Assembly: GCF_030817195.1 (NCBI RefSeq)
Contig: NZ_JAUSYZ010000001.1
Coordinates: 1,984,001-2,048,000 of the forward strand
Source: Arthrobacter globiformis
Lineage (GTDB): Bacteria; Actinomycetota; Actinomycetes; Actinomycetales; Micrococcaceae
Length of the DNA: 64,000 nt
Direction of reading: 5' to 3'
Below, in pieces: positions 42,501 through 50,499 of the stretch (positions are counted from its first letter, which is position 1; the number at the start of each line of letters is the position of its first letter). The translations under genes and the position numbers were made by a program. The notes under the pieces were generated by a model. It worked only from the letters and a program-made list of their open reading frames with translations, did no database searches and was not told the DNA's origin.

Positions 42501-43571
42501 GCCCTCGGCCACCGGTACCCCGTCGGAGTCGACCACCGCCAGGTCCCAGCCGTCCAGCGGGAGCCCAATCCTGACCGGGCCGGTACCGCCCAGGGGAGCC
42601 GCGCAGGCCACGACCGTTGCCTCGGTGGGTCCATACGAGTTCCACACCTCACGGCCGTCCACGGCCAGGCGCTCGGCCAGCTCCGGCGGGCAGGCCTCGC
42701 CGCCGAAGATCAGCAGCCGGACGTTCTCCAGGGCCTCGGCCGGCCACAGTGCCGCAAGGGTGGGAACGGTGGAGACCACCGTGATGCCGTGGTTGATCAG
42801 CCACGGCCCCAGGTCCATGCCGGTGCGGACCAGGGCCCGCGGGGCAGGCACGAGGCAGGCGCCATGGCGCCAGGCCAGCCACATCTCCTCGCAGGACGCG
42901 TCGAAGGCCACCGAAAGTCCCGCGAGCACACGGTCCTGCGGCCCCACCGGATCGTCCTGCAGGAAGATGCGGGCTTCCGCATCCACGAACGCGGCCGACG
43001 AGCGGTGCTGCACCGCCACGCCCTTGGGCGTCCCGGTGGAACCGGACGTGAAGATGACCCAGGCGTCGTCGTCGGGGGTGGCCTGGCGCGGAGCCGGGAA
43101 GGGGACGGGCCGCTTATGGTCCGTGACCATCACCCCGTTGGCCCGCAGGATGCCGGCCACCCGTGCCTCAGTGAACACCAGCCTGGCCCGTTCGTCCGGA
43201 TCGTCCGCGTCCACGGGGACGTAGGCGGCGCCGATCAGCAGGATCGCAAGGATCGCGATGTAGAGCTCGTTGGTGCCCGAGGGAATCCGCACCCCGATTT
43301 TGTCTCCCGCTCCGAGGCCGGCCTGGTGGAGCCGCCGGCCCTCGGCCTTGACCTCCGCCAGGAGCTGGGCGTAGCTCAGGGAGCGGCCGCCGTCGTCGAG
43401 CGCGGAAGCATCCGGAAAGCGCGCGGCGGTGCCGGTGAGGATGTCCACCAGGGTCCGCTCCGGCGGGGCGGAGGCAGCGCCCGGCATTTGCGCCGGGTAC
43501 AGCACAGCCGCCTGTCCGCCGCCGGCGGAGGGAGCGGTGGTGTCCATGGTGTGCGGGAGTGGGTCAGTCAC
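39588..43571 (-). CDS. Pls/PosA-family non-ribosomal peptide synthetase (poly-amino-acid synthetase type)
   Basis: 1327-residue single-module membrane enzyme. An adenylation domain (about 40-515) has FTSGSTGTPKG (174-184), FDASCEEMW (223-231), NSYGPTEATVV (311-321), YRSGDLVR (394-401), GRADEQVKLGG (411-421) and K504. A thiolation domain has S562 in HGGGSLAAAQL. The C-terminal half has about six membrane segments interleaved with three left-handed-beta-helix-like regions. This is the epsilon-poly-lysine synthetase layout, which lacks normal condensation and thioesterase domains. My hand-read specificity residues are D-A-E-S-I-G-S-V-V-K, suggesting a basic amino acid, probably lysine. GTG 43571 has GGGAAAG upstream (alternative TTG 43592). 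Confidence 0.9.
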   Translation of the reverse strand: MTDPLPHTMDTTAPSAGGGQAAVLYPAQMPGAASAPPERTLVDILTGTAARFPDASALDDGGRSLSYAQLLAEVKAEGRRLHQAGLGAGDKIGVRIPSGTNELYIAILAILLIGAAYVPVDADDPDERARLVFTEARVAGILRANGVMVTDHKRPVPFPAPRQATPDDDAWVIFTSGSTGTPKGVAVQHRSSAAFVDAEARIFLQDDPVGPQDRVLAGLSVAFDASCEEMWLAWRHGACLVPAPRALVRTGMDLGPWLINHGITVVSTVPTLAALWPAEALENVRLLIFGGEACPPELAERLAVDGREVWNSYGPTEATVVACAAPLGGTGPVRIGLPLDGWDLAVVDSDGVPVAEGEVGELIIGGVGLARYLDPQKDAEKYAPMPSLGWGRAYRSGDLVRFEHAGLIFVGRADEQVKLGGRRIELGEIDAALQSLPGMAGAAAAVRTTAAGNQVLVGYLAPAGGTDPAPDLAAFRELLSATLPAPLIPMLTVVDTLPTKTSGKVDRHALPWPLQGAGAADADAAPLNVPEDAQWIVDQWQAVLGSSVAGLDADFFSHGGGSLAAAQLVSALRVRYPTITVADIYATPRIGALIEVARQSLPDGVSAGPVPERPVRPTALKSQVFQTLMGIPLHILAGMRWLTYLMAANNVLFTFAGFTAAPTVSWWWVAASWLVFVSPPGRMAISVAAARLLLRNVQPGTYPRAGKVHLRLWLAEQIQDLAGAISLASAPWVPYYARALGAKIGSNIHLHSLPPVTGFLTLGRGCNIEPEVDLSGWWIDGDIVRIGHVHVGADATVGARSTLMPGASIGAGGQVEPGSAVLGKVKAGQLVAGSPAERRGKAKQDWPAGQPVSSVLGHLWFTAFAAASAVLALIPYASAAAAALVVFLFIRGNDSLLNALPQVLASLPLAALTWFLTNLLLILVTTRLLGLGLKEGYYRVRSRVGWQVWATERVLDMARDLLFPIYASLFTPVWLRLLGAKVGKNVEASTVLLLPRMTTVGEGAFLADDTMVASYELGGGWMRIAPAKIGKRSFLGNSGMTAAGRSVPKNSLVAVLSATPGKAKSGTSWLGSPPVRLRRTAVASDSARTFQPPARLKVARSLWELCRFVPVALTVGLALGVLLIFDWLATALGYAAATALGGVVLLLAGGVAAGFSVAAKWLLVGRIKTGEHPLWSSFIWRNEVVDTFIEMVSAPWFARSASGTPALVWWLRALGAKIGRGTWCESYWLPEADLVTLGASSTVNRGCVVQTHLFHDRIMSIDTVSLEDGATMGPHGVILPQARIGKGGTVGPASLVMRGETVPAGTYWMGNPVSPWTGPAVPAPRLK

Positions 43572-43643
43572 GGCTGGATTCTTTCCCGGCAAGATGAACG
43601 GAAGGTGACATCGTTTCCTTCATGTTCATCCGAGGCTGGTTTG

Positions 43644-44610
43644 CTATGGAACCAGCAGAACCTTGCCGGTGGTGCGCCGGCCCTCGAGATCCTCGTGTGC
43701 CTGGCGGGCCTCAGCCAACGGGTAGCTGGCGCCGACGCGGACCTTGAGGTTTCCGTTGGCGGCGGCAGCGAAAATCTCCCCGGACCTCCAGTGGCGTTCC
43801 TGTTCGTTGAGAAGGAAGTGCGCAAGGGAAGGCCGGGTCAGCGTCAGCGAGCCGCCGGCATTCAGTCGCTGGGGGTCCACAGGCGCAACGGCTCCGGAGG
43901 CTGCTCCGAACAGGACGAGCGATCCGCGCGTGCGCAGGCAGGACATGGACCCGTCAAAGGTGTTCCGGCCGACGCCGTCATACACGACGTCCACGCCTTT
44001 GCCTCCGGTCAGCTCGCGGACGTGGTGGGGGAAACCCTTGATAGCGCAGCACGTGATCGGCTCCGGCTTCCCGGGCCAGTTCCTCTTTGGCATCGGAGGA
44101 TACCGTGGTGATGACCCGTGCCCCGCGCTCCTTCAGCAGCTGGGTCAGCAGCAGGCCAACACCCCCTGCGCCCGCATGCGTCAGCACCGTGTGGCCCGGC
44201 TCCACCCTGAATGACGAATTGATGAGGTAGTGCGCCGTCATGCCCTGAAGCGGGAGGGCGGCTGCTGTCTGGTCATCCAGGCCGTCCGGCACCGGAAGGG
44301 CCTTCGCTGCGTCCAGCACGGTGTAGCCGGCATAGCATTTGGAACCTTCGGCCGTGGCGACCCTGCTGCCGACTGTGAAGGCCTCAACGCCTTCACCCAC
44401 TTCCTCAACGGTGCCGGCGGCCTCGGAGCCCGGGGTGAAGGGAAAAGGCACTTTGTACATGCCGCCGCGCTGGTAGGTGTCGATGAAGTTCACGCCGGCC
44501 GCTGCCACTTTGATGAGCAGCTGGCCGGGACCGGGGACGGGGCGGTCGGCCTCCGTGAAGTCCAGAACCTCGGGTCCGCCTGCCTGCCGGGCGACGATGG
44601 CGTGCGTCAT
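43644..44610 (-). pseudogene. Zinc-type quinone oxidoreductase (Qor-like), broken by one frameshift
   Basis: NADPH:quinone reductase of the medium-chain dehydrogenase family. The N-terminal frame (ATG 44610, AAGGAG upstream) contains GVNFIDTYQRGGMY and the cofactor motif HAGAGGVGLLLTQL. It breaks after REAGADHVLRYQG, and the next frame continues with FPHHVRELTGGKGVDVVYDG to the normal C-terminus (GKVLLVP). One extra base in the A/G run near 44033-44040 explains it. Both halves are intact otherwise, so a sequencing error or very recent mutation is likely. No catalytic zinc ligands are expected in this subgroup. Confidence 0.82.
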
Positions 44611-44701
44611 GGAATTCTCCTTTTCCGGGCCGGGACCTCCGGCACCCTTCCTCCCCTCATCCTAGGGACCGGTGCGGTGCAGGCGAAGTCCGGGTGGCCG
44701 C

Positions 44702-45808
44702 TTAGTAGCGGCGGGAGATCGTTGCCATGGGGCATTCGAAGTGGCGTCCCGCAGCGAGCCCCACCTCATTGAGGTACCTGACGATGATTCCGAACGAGGC
44801 CGCCAGTGTGGTCTCCGTGAAGGGAATCCCCTGTTTTTCGCAGTGCTGGCGCACAATCGCGGTTGCCTTGTGCAGCTGGGGCCGGGCCATGTCGGGGAAG
44901 AGGTGGTGCTCCACCTGGCGGTTCAGGCCGCCGAGCAGGATATCCATGAACCGGCCGCCGGAAATGTTGCGTGATGTCAGGACCTGACGGCTGAGGAAGT
45001 CGACGCGGCTGTCTGCCGGAAGGACCGGCATGCCCTTGTGGTTGGGAGCGAAGGACGCACCCATGTAAAACCCGAAAACAGCGAGCTGCACGCCGATGAA
45101 GGCGGCGGCCATGCCCAGCGGCAGGAAGGAAAACGCCAGCACAGGAAGGATGCTGAGGCGGGTCAGCAGGATCGGCAGTTCCACCCAGCGGTGCGTGACC
45201 TTGGCGCGCCGGAAAATGAAGCGGACCGAATCTATCTGCAGGCCGAGCCCCACAAGGAAGAGCAGGGGGAAGAAAAGCCAGCCTTGCTTGCGCGTGAGCA
45301 GGGCCAGCCGGCCCTGCCGTGCGGCCGCGGCTTCCGGGTGGAAGACGATGGCACCCGGGGCGATGTCCGGGTCCTTGGAGATGACGTTGGGGTGGTTGTG
45401 GTGCGCCCCGTGTTTCTGTTCCCACCACGAGTAGCTGACGCCGGCCACGGATGTTGCCAGGAGCCGTGCTGACCAGTCGTTCGCGCGCCGGGAGGCGAAT
45501 ATCTGGCGGTGGCCCGCCTCATGGGCCAGGAAGCTCAGCTGCGTGCAGATGATGCCGAGCGCTGCGGCGATGAGGAGCTGGAACCAGCTCTGGCCGATCA
45601 GGGCGAAACCGAACCAGGTGGCTGCCATCAGGACGACCAGGCTGGAGAACACGGTGAGGTAGAAGCCCTGGCGCCGCTCCAGGAGTCCGGCTGCGCGCAC
45701 GGATTTGAGCAGATCGGAGTAGCTCTGGGTGACAGGGTTGGCCTGGCGGACCCTGCTCAGCTTGCTGATCCGGGGCTGCGGGCGCTCGGAAGTGATGGTG
45801 GACGTCAT
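44702..45808 (-). CDS. Fatty-acid desaturase (membrane, DesA3-like)
   Basis: 368-residue membrane di-iron enzyme that introduces a double bond into acyl chains. Three histidine boxes are present: HEAGH near 95, HGAHHNHPN near 133 and QVEHHLFP near 304, with four hydrophobic segments in pairs around 52-90 and 175-240. The third box with Q is typical of front-end and acyl-CoA desaturases such as mycobacterial DesA3. No fused cytochrome b5 or ferredoxin domain. It stands alone, divergent from argC, with 178 bp between the starts; cold or membrane-fluidity control is likely but not visible. Confidence 0.9.
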   Translation of the reverse strand: MTSTITSERPQPRISKLSRVRQANPVTQSYSDLLKSVRAAGLLERRQGFYLTVFSSLVVLMAATWFGFALIGQSWFQLLIAAALGIICTQLSFLAHEAGHRQIFASRRANDWSARLLATSVAGVSYSWWEQKHGAHHNHPNVISKDPDIAPGAIVFHPEAAAARQGRLALLTRKQGWLFFPLLFLVGLGLQIDSVRFIFRRAKVTHRWVELPILLTRLSILPVLAFSFLPLGMAAAFIGVQLAVFGFYMGASFAPNHKGMPVLPADSRVDFLSRQVLTSRNISGGRFMDILLGGLNRQVEHHLFPDMARPQLHKATAIVRQHCEKQGIPFTETTLAASFGIIVRYLNEVGLAAGRHFECPMATISRRY

Positions 45809-45935
45809 GAACGGCGTGCCTCGTAACTGTTACGGGCAACGCTGCGGCCGACATTCGGCGCGCACGGTCTGGATCACCCTTTGTTAATCATACGGCGGCT
45901 CCGCATCGCGGCGGACCGGCTCACGGCATGGAAAG

Positions 45936-45966
45936 GCATGCATAAATATCGGGACCTATGCATAGT
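45936..45966 (+). promoter_or_regulatory. Candidate ArgR operator upstream of argC
   Basis: GCATGCATAAATA (45936-45948) and TATGCATA (45957-45964) form two A/T-rich palindromic half-sites of the ARG-box type, overlapping the expected -35 region of argC. argR is encoded in the same operon. Confidence 0.5.
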
Positions 45967-45973
45967 CTTGCTG

Positions 45974-45989
45974 TATAGTCGTCTTCATG
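45974..45989 (+). promoter_or_regulatory. Leaderless-type promoter of the arginine operon
   Basis: TATAGT at 45974-45979 stands 7 nt before ATG 45987 of argC; no ribosome-binding site is present. Confidence 0.6.
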
Positions 45990-47018
45990 ACTATTTCTGT
46001 TGCCGTTTCCGGCGCCAGCGGCTACGCCGGCGGCGAAGTTCTTCGCCTTTTGGCCGGCCATCCGGATGTCACCATCGGAGCCATCACGGCACACAGCAAC
46101 GCCGGTTCCAGACTAGGCGAACTGCAGCCGCATCTCCATGGCCTGGCGAGCAGGATTCTCGAGGAAACCAGCGTGGAGAACCTGTCCGGGCACGACGTCG
46201 TGTTCCTGGCCCTCCCGCACGGTGCGTCCGCCGAGATTGCGGCCAAGCTGCCCGAGGGCACGGTGGTGATCGACGCCGGCGCGGACCACCGCCTGGAGGA
46301 CGCCACCGCGTGGGAAAAGTTCTACGGCTCGGACCACGCCGGAACGTGGCCCTACGGCCTGCCTGAACTGCCGGGCCAGCGCGAGAAACTCAAGGGCGCC
46401 AACCGGATCGCCGTCCCGGGCTGCTACCCAACGTCGGCGCTGCTCGCCCTCACGCCCGGCTTCGCCGGCGGCCTGCTCGAGGGGAACGACATCGTCATCG
46501 TCTCCGCCTCCGGCACCTCCGGGGCCGGAAAGGCAGCCAAGGTGAACCTCATCGGCGCCGAGGTCATGGGGTCCATGAGCCCCTATGGCGTGGGCGGCGG
46601 CCACCGGCACACGCCGGAAATCGAGCAGGGCCTGTCCAACGCCTCCGGTGAGCCGGTCACGGTTTCCTTCACGCCCACCCTGGCTCCCATGAGCCGTGGC
46701 ATCCTCACCACCGCCACCGCGCGGGTCAAGCCCGGTGTCGGGGCCGAGGAACTTCGCCGTGCCTGGGCGGAGGCGTATGACGACGAGCCGTTCGTCCACC
46801 TGCTGCCCGAAGGCCAGTGGCCCACCACCAAGTCCGTGCAGGGCTCCAACCACGCTGCCATGCAGCTGGCGTTCGACCAGCACGTCGGGCGCGTCATTGT
46901 CACGTGCGCCATCGACAACCTGACCAAAGGCACCGCCGGTGGAGCGGTGCAGTCCATGAACATTGCCCTTGGCCTGCCGGAGACTGCCGGCCTTAACCTG
47001 CAGGGAGTTGCCCCGTGA
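45987..47018 (+). CDS. argC: N-acetyl-gamma-glutamyl-phosphate reductase
   Basis: NADPH-dependent reductase, third step of arginine synthesis. 343 residues with the dinucleotide motif VSGASGYAGGEVLRLL at the N-terminus, the catalytic cysteine in AVPGCYPTSALLAL and the conserved GGGHRHTPEIEQ. Full length. It heads the operon and overlaps argJ by 4 bp. Confidence 0.97.
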   Translation: MTISVAVSGASGYAGGEVLRLLAGHPDVTIGAITAHSNAGSRLGELQPHLHGLASRILEETSVENLSGHDVVFLALPHGASAEIAAKLPEGTVVIDAGADHRLEDATAWEKFYGSDHAGTWPYGLPELPGQREKLKGANRIAVPGCYPTSALLALTPGFAGGLLEGNDIVIVSASGTSGAGKAAKVNLIGAEVMGSMSPYGVGGGHRHTPEIEQGLSNASGEPVTVSFTPTLAPMSRGILTTATARVKPGVGAEELRRAWAEAYDDEPFVHLLPEGQWPTTKSVQGSNHAAMQLAFDQHVGRVIVTCAIDNLTKGTAGGAVQSMNIALGLPETAGLNLQGVAP

Positions 47019-48181
47019 CCGTTACCGCCCCCAAGGGATTCCGTGCTGCCGGTGTCACAGCCGGACTCAAGGCCTCAGGAAACCCGGACCTCGCCCTCGT
47101 GGTCAACGACGGACCGTCCAAGGCGGCAGCCGCCGTCTTCACCTCCAACCGGGTTGCCGCGGCCCCCGTCCACTGGTCGCGCCAGGTGGTCTCGGACGGC
47201 CGCGTTGACGCTGTGATCCTCAACTCCGGCGGCGCCAACGCCTGCACCGGCCCGCAGGGCTTCCAGAACACGCACACGACGGCCGAGAAAACGGCCGAGG
47301 CGCTGGGGCTGTCAGCCACCGACGTCTTCGTCTGTTCCACCGGCCTGATCGGGGAGCAGCTGCCCATGGACAAGATTGTCCCCGGCATCGACGCCGCGGC
47401 CGCCGCCTTGAGCGCCGACGGCGGTCCCGAGGCGGCCACTGCCATCATGACCACCGACACGGTGTCCAAGCAGGCCGTCTTCAGCGGCGCCGACGCCGAA
47501 GGAAATGAATTCACCATTGGCGGCATCGCCAAGGGCGCCGGCATGCTGGCACCCGGGCTCGCCACCATGCTGGTGGTGCTGACCACCGATGCCGACGTGC
47601 AGCCGGAAATGCTCGACGTCGTCCTCCGCGACGCCACGCGCGTCACCTTTGACCGGGCAGACTCCGACGGCTGCATGTCCACCAACGACACCGTGGTGCT
47701 GCTCGCCTCCGGCGCTTCCAAGGCCGTTCCGTCAGCCGAGGCCTTCGGCCAGGGCCTCACCCAGGTCTGCGCCGAGCTGGCCCGCAAGCTGATCGGCGAC
47801 GCCGAGGGTGCCAGCCACGACATCGCGATCCGGACGTTCAACGCCGCCACCGAGCGCGACGCAGAAACCGTCAGCCGCGCCGTGGCCCGCTCCAACCTCT
47901 TCAAGGCCGCCATCTTCGGCAAGGACCCCAACTGGGGCCGGGTGCTCTCCGCCGTGGGAACCACCGACGCCGTGTTTGAACCGGACCAGCTCAACGTGTC
48001 CATGAACGGCGTCCAGATCTGCCAGAACGGCGGCATCGGCCAGGACCGCAAGCTCGTGGACCTGGAACCACGCGAGGTGCTCGTGGAGATCGACCTGCAG
48101 GCCGGCGGGGCGGAAGCCACCATCTGGACCAACGACCTCACGCACGACTACGTCCACGAGAACAGCGCTTACTCAAGCTAG
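47015..48181 (+). CDS. argJ: Bifunctional glutamate N-acetyltransferase / amino-acid N-acetyltransferase
   Basis: Recycles the acetyl group from N-acetylornithine to glutamate and can also start the pathway from acetyl-CoA. 388 residues. The autoproteolytic site is visible in KGAGMLAPGLATMLVVLTTD, where cleavage precedes a threonine (the ATM-L region), splitting alpha and beta chains. Also AVFTSNRVAAAPV near the start and FGKDPNWGRVLSAVG later. GTG start overlaps argC by 4 bp. Confidence 0.96.
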   Translation: MTVTAPKGFRAAGVTAGLKASGNPDLALVVNDGPSKAAAAVFTSNRVAAAPVHWSRQVVSDGRVDAVILNSGGANACTGPQGFQNTHTTAEKTAEALGLSATDVFVCSTGLIGEQLPMDKIVPGIDAAAAALSADGGPEAATAIMTTDTVSKQAVFSGADAEGNEFTIGGIAKGAGMLAPGLATMLVVLTTDADVQPEMLDVVLRDATRVTFDRADSDGCMSTNDTVVLLASGASKAVPSAEAFGQGLTQVCAELARKLIGDAEGASHDIAIRTFNAATERDAETVSRAVARSNLFKAAIFGKDPNWGRVLSAVGTTDAVFEPDQLNVSMNGVQICQNGGIGQDRKLVDLEPREVLVEIDLQAGGAEATIWTNDLTHDYVHENSAYSS

Positions 48182-48211
48182 ATCCGCCAGCAACCCTGGA
48201 GAACCAGCCGC

Positions 48212-49171
48212 ATGAACACCCAGACCCGCGAGTCAACGTCCATGAGTGATGCCCAAGCCAAGGCCGGCACCCTCATCGAAGCCCTGCCGTGGATCCAGCG
48301 CTTCGCCGGAACCACCATGGTGATCAAGTACGGCGGCAACGCCATGGTCAACGACGAGCTGCGCCGCGCCTTCGCCGAGGACGTCGTGTTCCTCCACCAC
48401 GTGGGCATCCACCCGGTGGTGGTGCACGGCGGCGGACCGCAGATCAACTCGATGCTGGGCAGGCTCGGCATCGAGTCGGAATTCAAGGGCGGCCTGCGCG
48501 TCACCACGCCCGAGGCGATGGACGTGGTGCGCATGGTCCTCACCGGCCAGGTGGGTCGTGAACTGGTGGGCCTGATCAACTCGCACGGGCCCTACGCCGT
48601 CGGCATGTCCGGTGAAGACGGCGGCCTCTTGCGTGCCGTCCGCACCGGCACTGTGGTTGACGGCGAGCAGGTGGACCTCGGGCTCGTGGGCGAGGTGGTC
48701 GGAGTGGACCCCGCCGGCATCGTGGACATTCTCGACGCCGGCCGGATCCCCGTGATCTCCACCGTCGCCCCGGAGATCACCGACGCCGGCGACGGCGTGG
48801 CGGGCGCCGCGCGCTTCCAGCCCACCGGCCAGGTCCTGAACGTCAACGCGGACACCGCCGCGGCGGCTGTGGCCTCCGCACTGGGCGCCTCGAAGCTGGT
48901 CATCCTGACCGACGTCGAAGGCCTCTACGCCAACTGGCCGGACAGGTCCTCGCTCATTTCGTCCCTGACGGCCTCCGAGCTGCGGGACATGCTGCCCAGG
49001 CTCGAATCAGGCATGATTCCCAAGATGGCCGCCTGCCTCAAGGCCATCGATGAGGGAGTTGAGCGTGCGCACATCGTGGACGGCCGGCTGCCCCACTCAA
49101 TGCTTCTGGAAACTTTCACCACCGCCGGAATTGGCACCCAAGTCGTACCCGATGAGGAAGTGAACGCATAG
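48212..49171 (+). CDS. argB: Acetylglutamate kinase
   Basis: Amino-acid kinase for the second step of arginine synthesis, usually inhibited by arginine in actinobacteria. 319 residues with VIKYGGNAM (phosphate lysine), VVVHGGGPQIN and NVNADTAAAAVASALGASKLVILTD. ATG 48212 has GGAGA upstream; ATG 48242 is a possible shorter start. It follows argJ by 30 bp, and its stop overlaps argD by 1 bp. Confidence 0.96.
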   Translation: MNTQTRESTSMSDAQAKAGTLIEALPWIQRFAGTTMVIKYGGNAMVNDELRRAFAEDVVFLHHVGIHPVVVHGGGPQINSMLGRLGIESEFKGGLRVTTPEAMDVVRMVLTGQVGRELVGLINSHGPYAVGMSGEDGGLLRAVRTGTVVDGEQVDLGLVGEVVGVDPAGIVDILDAGRIPVISTVAPEITDAGDGVAGAARFQPTGQVLNVNADTAAAAVASALGASKLVILTDVEGLYANWPDRSSLISSLTASELRDMLPRLESGMIPKMAACLKAIDEGVERAHIVDGRLPHSMLLETFTTAGIGTQVVPDEEVNA

Positions 49172-50499
49172 TGAGCAGCACTGAACTGAGCCATTCCGCT
49201 GAAGGCCGCAGCAGCAATGGCGGACCGGGCGGGGCCCCCGTCGCTGCGGAGCCCGCCGTAACCACAATTGTCCCCAGCAGCAGCGGTTCGGAGTGGCTGG
49301 CACGCTACTCGTCGTCGCTGATGGGTGTCTTCGGCACGCCCCAGCGGGTGCTGGTCCGCGGCGCGGGCTGCCTCGTCTGGGACGCCGACGGCAAGGAGTA
49401 CCTGGACCTCCTGGGCGGCATCGCCGTCAACGCGCTGGGCCACGCCCACCCGTTCGTGACCTCGGTGATCTCCAGCCAGTTGGCCACCCTGGGGCACGTC
49501 TCCAACTTCTTCACCAGCCCCACGCAGATCGCCCTGGCGGAAAAGCTGCTGGAACTCACGGCAGCCCCGGCCGGTTCCAAGGTGTTCTTCACCAACTCCG
49601 GCACCGAGGCCAACGAGGCCGCCTTTAAGCTGGCCCGCCGGAACTCCGGGTCTCCCGCCGGGGGCGCCGAAGGCGGCAAGCCCCGCACCCGGATCATCGC
49701 GCTCGAAGGCGCATTCCACGGCCGGACCATGGGCGCACTCGCGCTCACGGCCAAGGAAGCCTACCGCACGCCCTTCGAGCCGGTGCCGGGCGGCGTCGAG
49801 CACATTCCGTTCGGCGACATCGAGGCCCTGCGTAACGCGGTGGACGACACCGTGGCTGCGGTCTTCCTGGAGCCGATCCAGGGCGAGGCAGGCGTCCGGC
49901 CCCTTCCGGCCGGTTACCTGAAGGCAGCCCGCGAGTTCACCGCCGAAGCCGGCGCCCTGCTGATCCTCGATGAGGTGCAGACCGGCATCGCACGCACGGG
50001 CAAGTGGTTGGCCAGCGAGGACGCCGGGATCGTGCCCGACGCCATCACCCTGGCCAAGGGCCTTGGCGGCGGTTTCCCGATCGGCGCGCTCGTCACGTTC
50101 GGTGAGAAGACGTCGTCGCTGCTCTCCGCAGGGCAGCATGGCACCACCTTCGGCGGGAACCCGGTGGCCACCGCAGCGGCCCTGGCCACGCTGCACGCCA
50201 TCGAAAGCCAGCACGTGATGGACAACGTCCGCGTGGTGGGTGAGCATGTGCGCCAGGCCCTGGCCGCCGTCGACGGCGTGACAGAGGTGCGTGGCGAGGG
50301 ATTGCTGATCGGCTTCGACCTTGATGCCGACGTCGCCCCGGCCGCCGTGACCGCTGCCCTGGATGCCGGCTTCATCGTCAACAGCCCTGGCCCCCGCACG
50401 ATCCGCCTGGCCCCGCCGCTCATCCTGACCACCGAGCAGGCGGACCGTTTCCTGGCCGCCCTTCCGGCCATCCTGCAAACCGCAAAGGACGCACAGTGA
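49171..50499 (+). CDS. argD: Acetylornithine aminotransferase
   Basis: PLP class III aminotransferase that makes N-acetylornithine. 442 residues; the first ~40 are a variable extension (Ser/Gly/Pro-rich) before SEWLARYSSSLMGVFG. Conserved GTEANEAAFKLAR, LILDEVQTGIARTGKW and the PLP lysine in DAITLAKGLGGGFPIGA. GTG start overlaps argB by one base; the stop overlaps argF by 4 bp. Confidence 0.95.
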   Translation: MSSTELSHSAEGRSSNGGPGGAPVAAEPAVTTIVPSSSGSEWLARYSSSLMGVFGTPQRVLVRGAGCLVWDADGKEYLDLLGGIAVNALGHAHPFVTSVISSQLATLGHVSNFFTSPTQIALAEKLLELTAAPAGSKVFFTNSGTEANEAAFKLARRNSGSPAGGAEGGKPRTRIIALEGAFHGRTMGALALTAKEAYRTPFEPVPGGVEHIPFGDIEALRNAVDDTVAAVFLEPIQGEAGVRPLPAGYLKAAREFTAEAGALLILDEVQTGIARTGKWLASEDAGIVPDAITLAKGLGGGFPIGALVTFGEKTSSLLSAGQHGTTFGGNPVATAAALATLHAIESQHVMDNVRVVGEHVRQALAAVDGVTEVRGEGLLIGFDLDADVAPAAVTAALDAGFIVNSPGPRTIRLAPPLILTTEQADRFLAALPAILQTAKDAQ

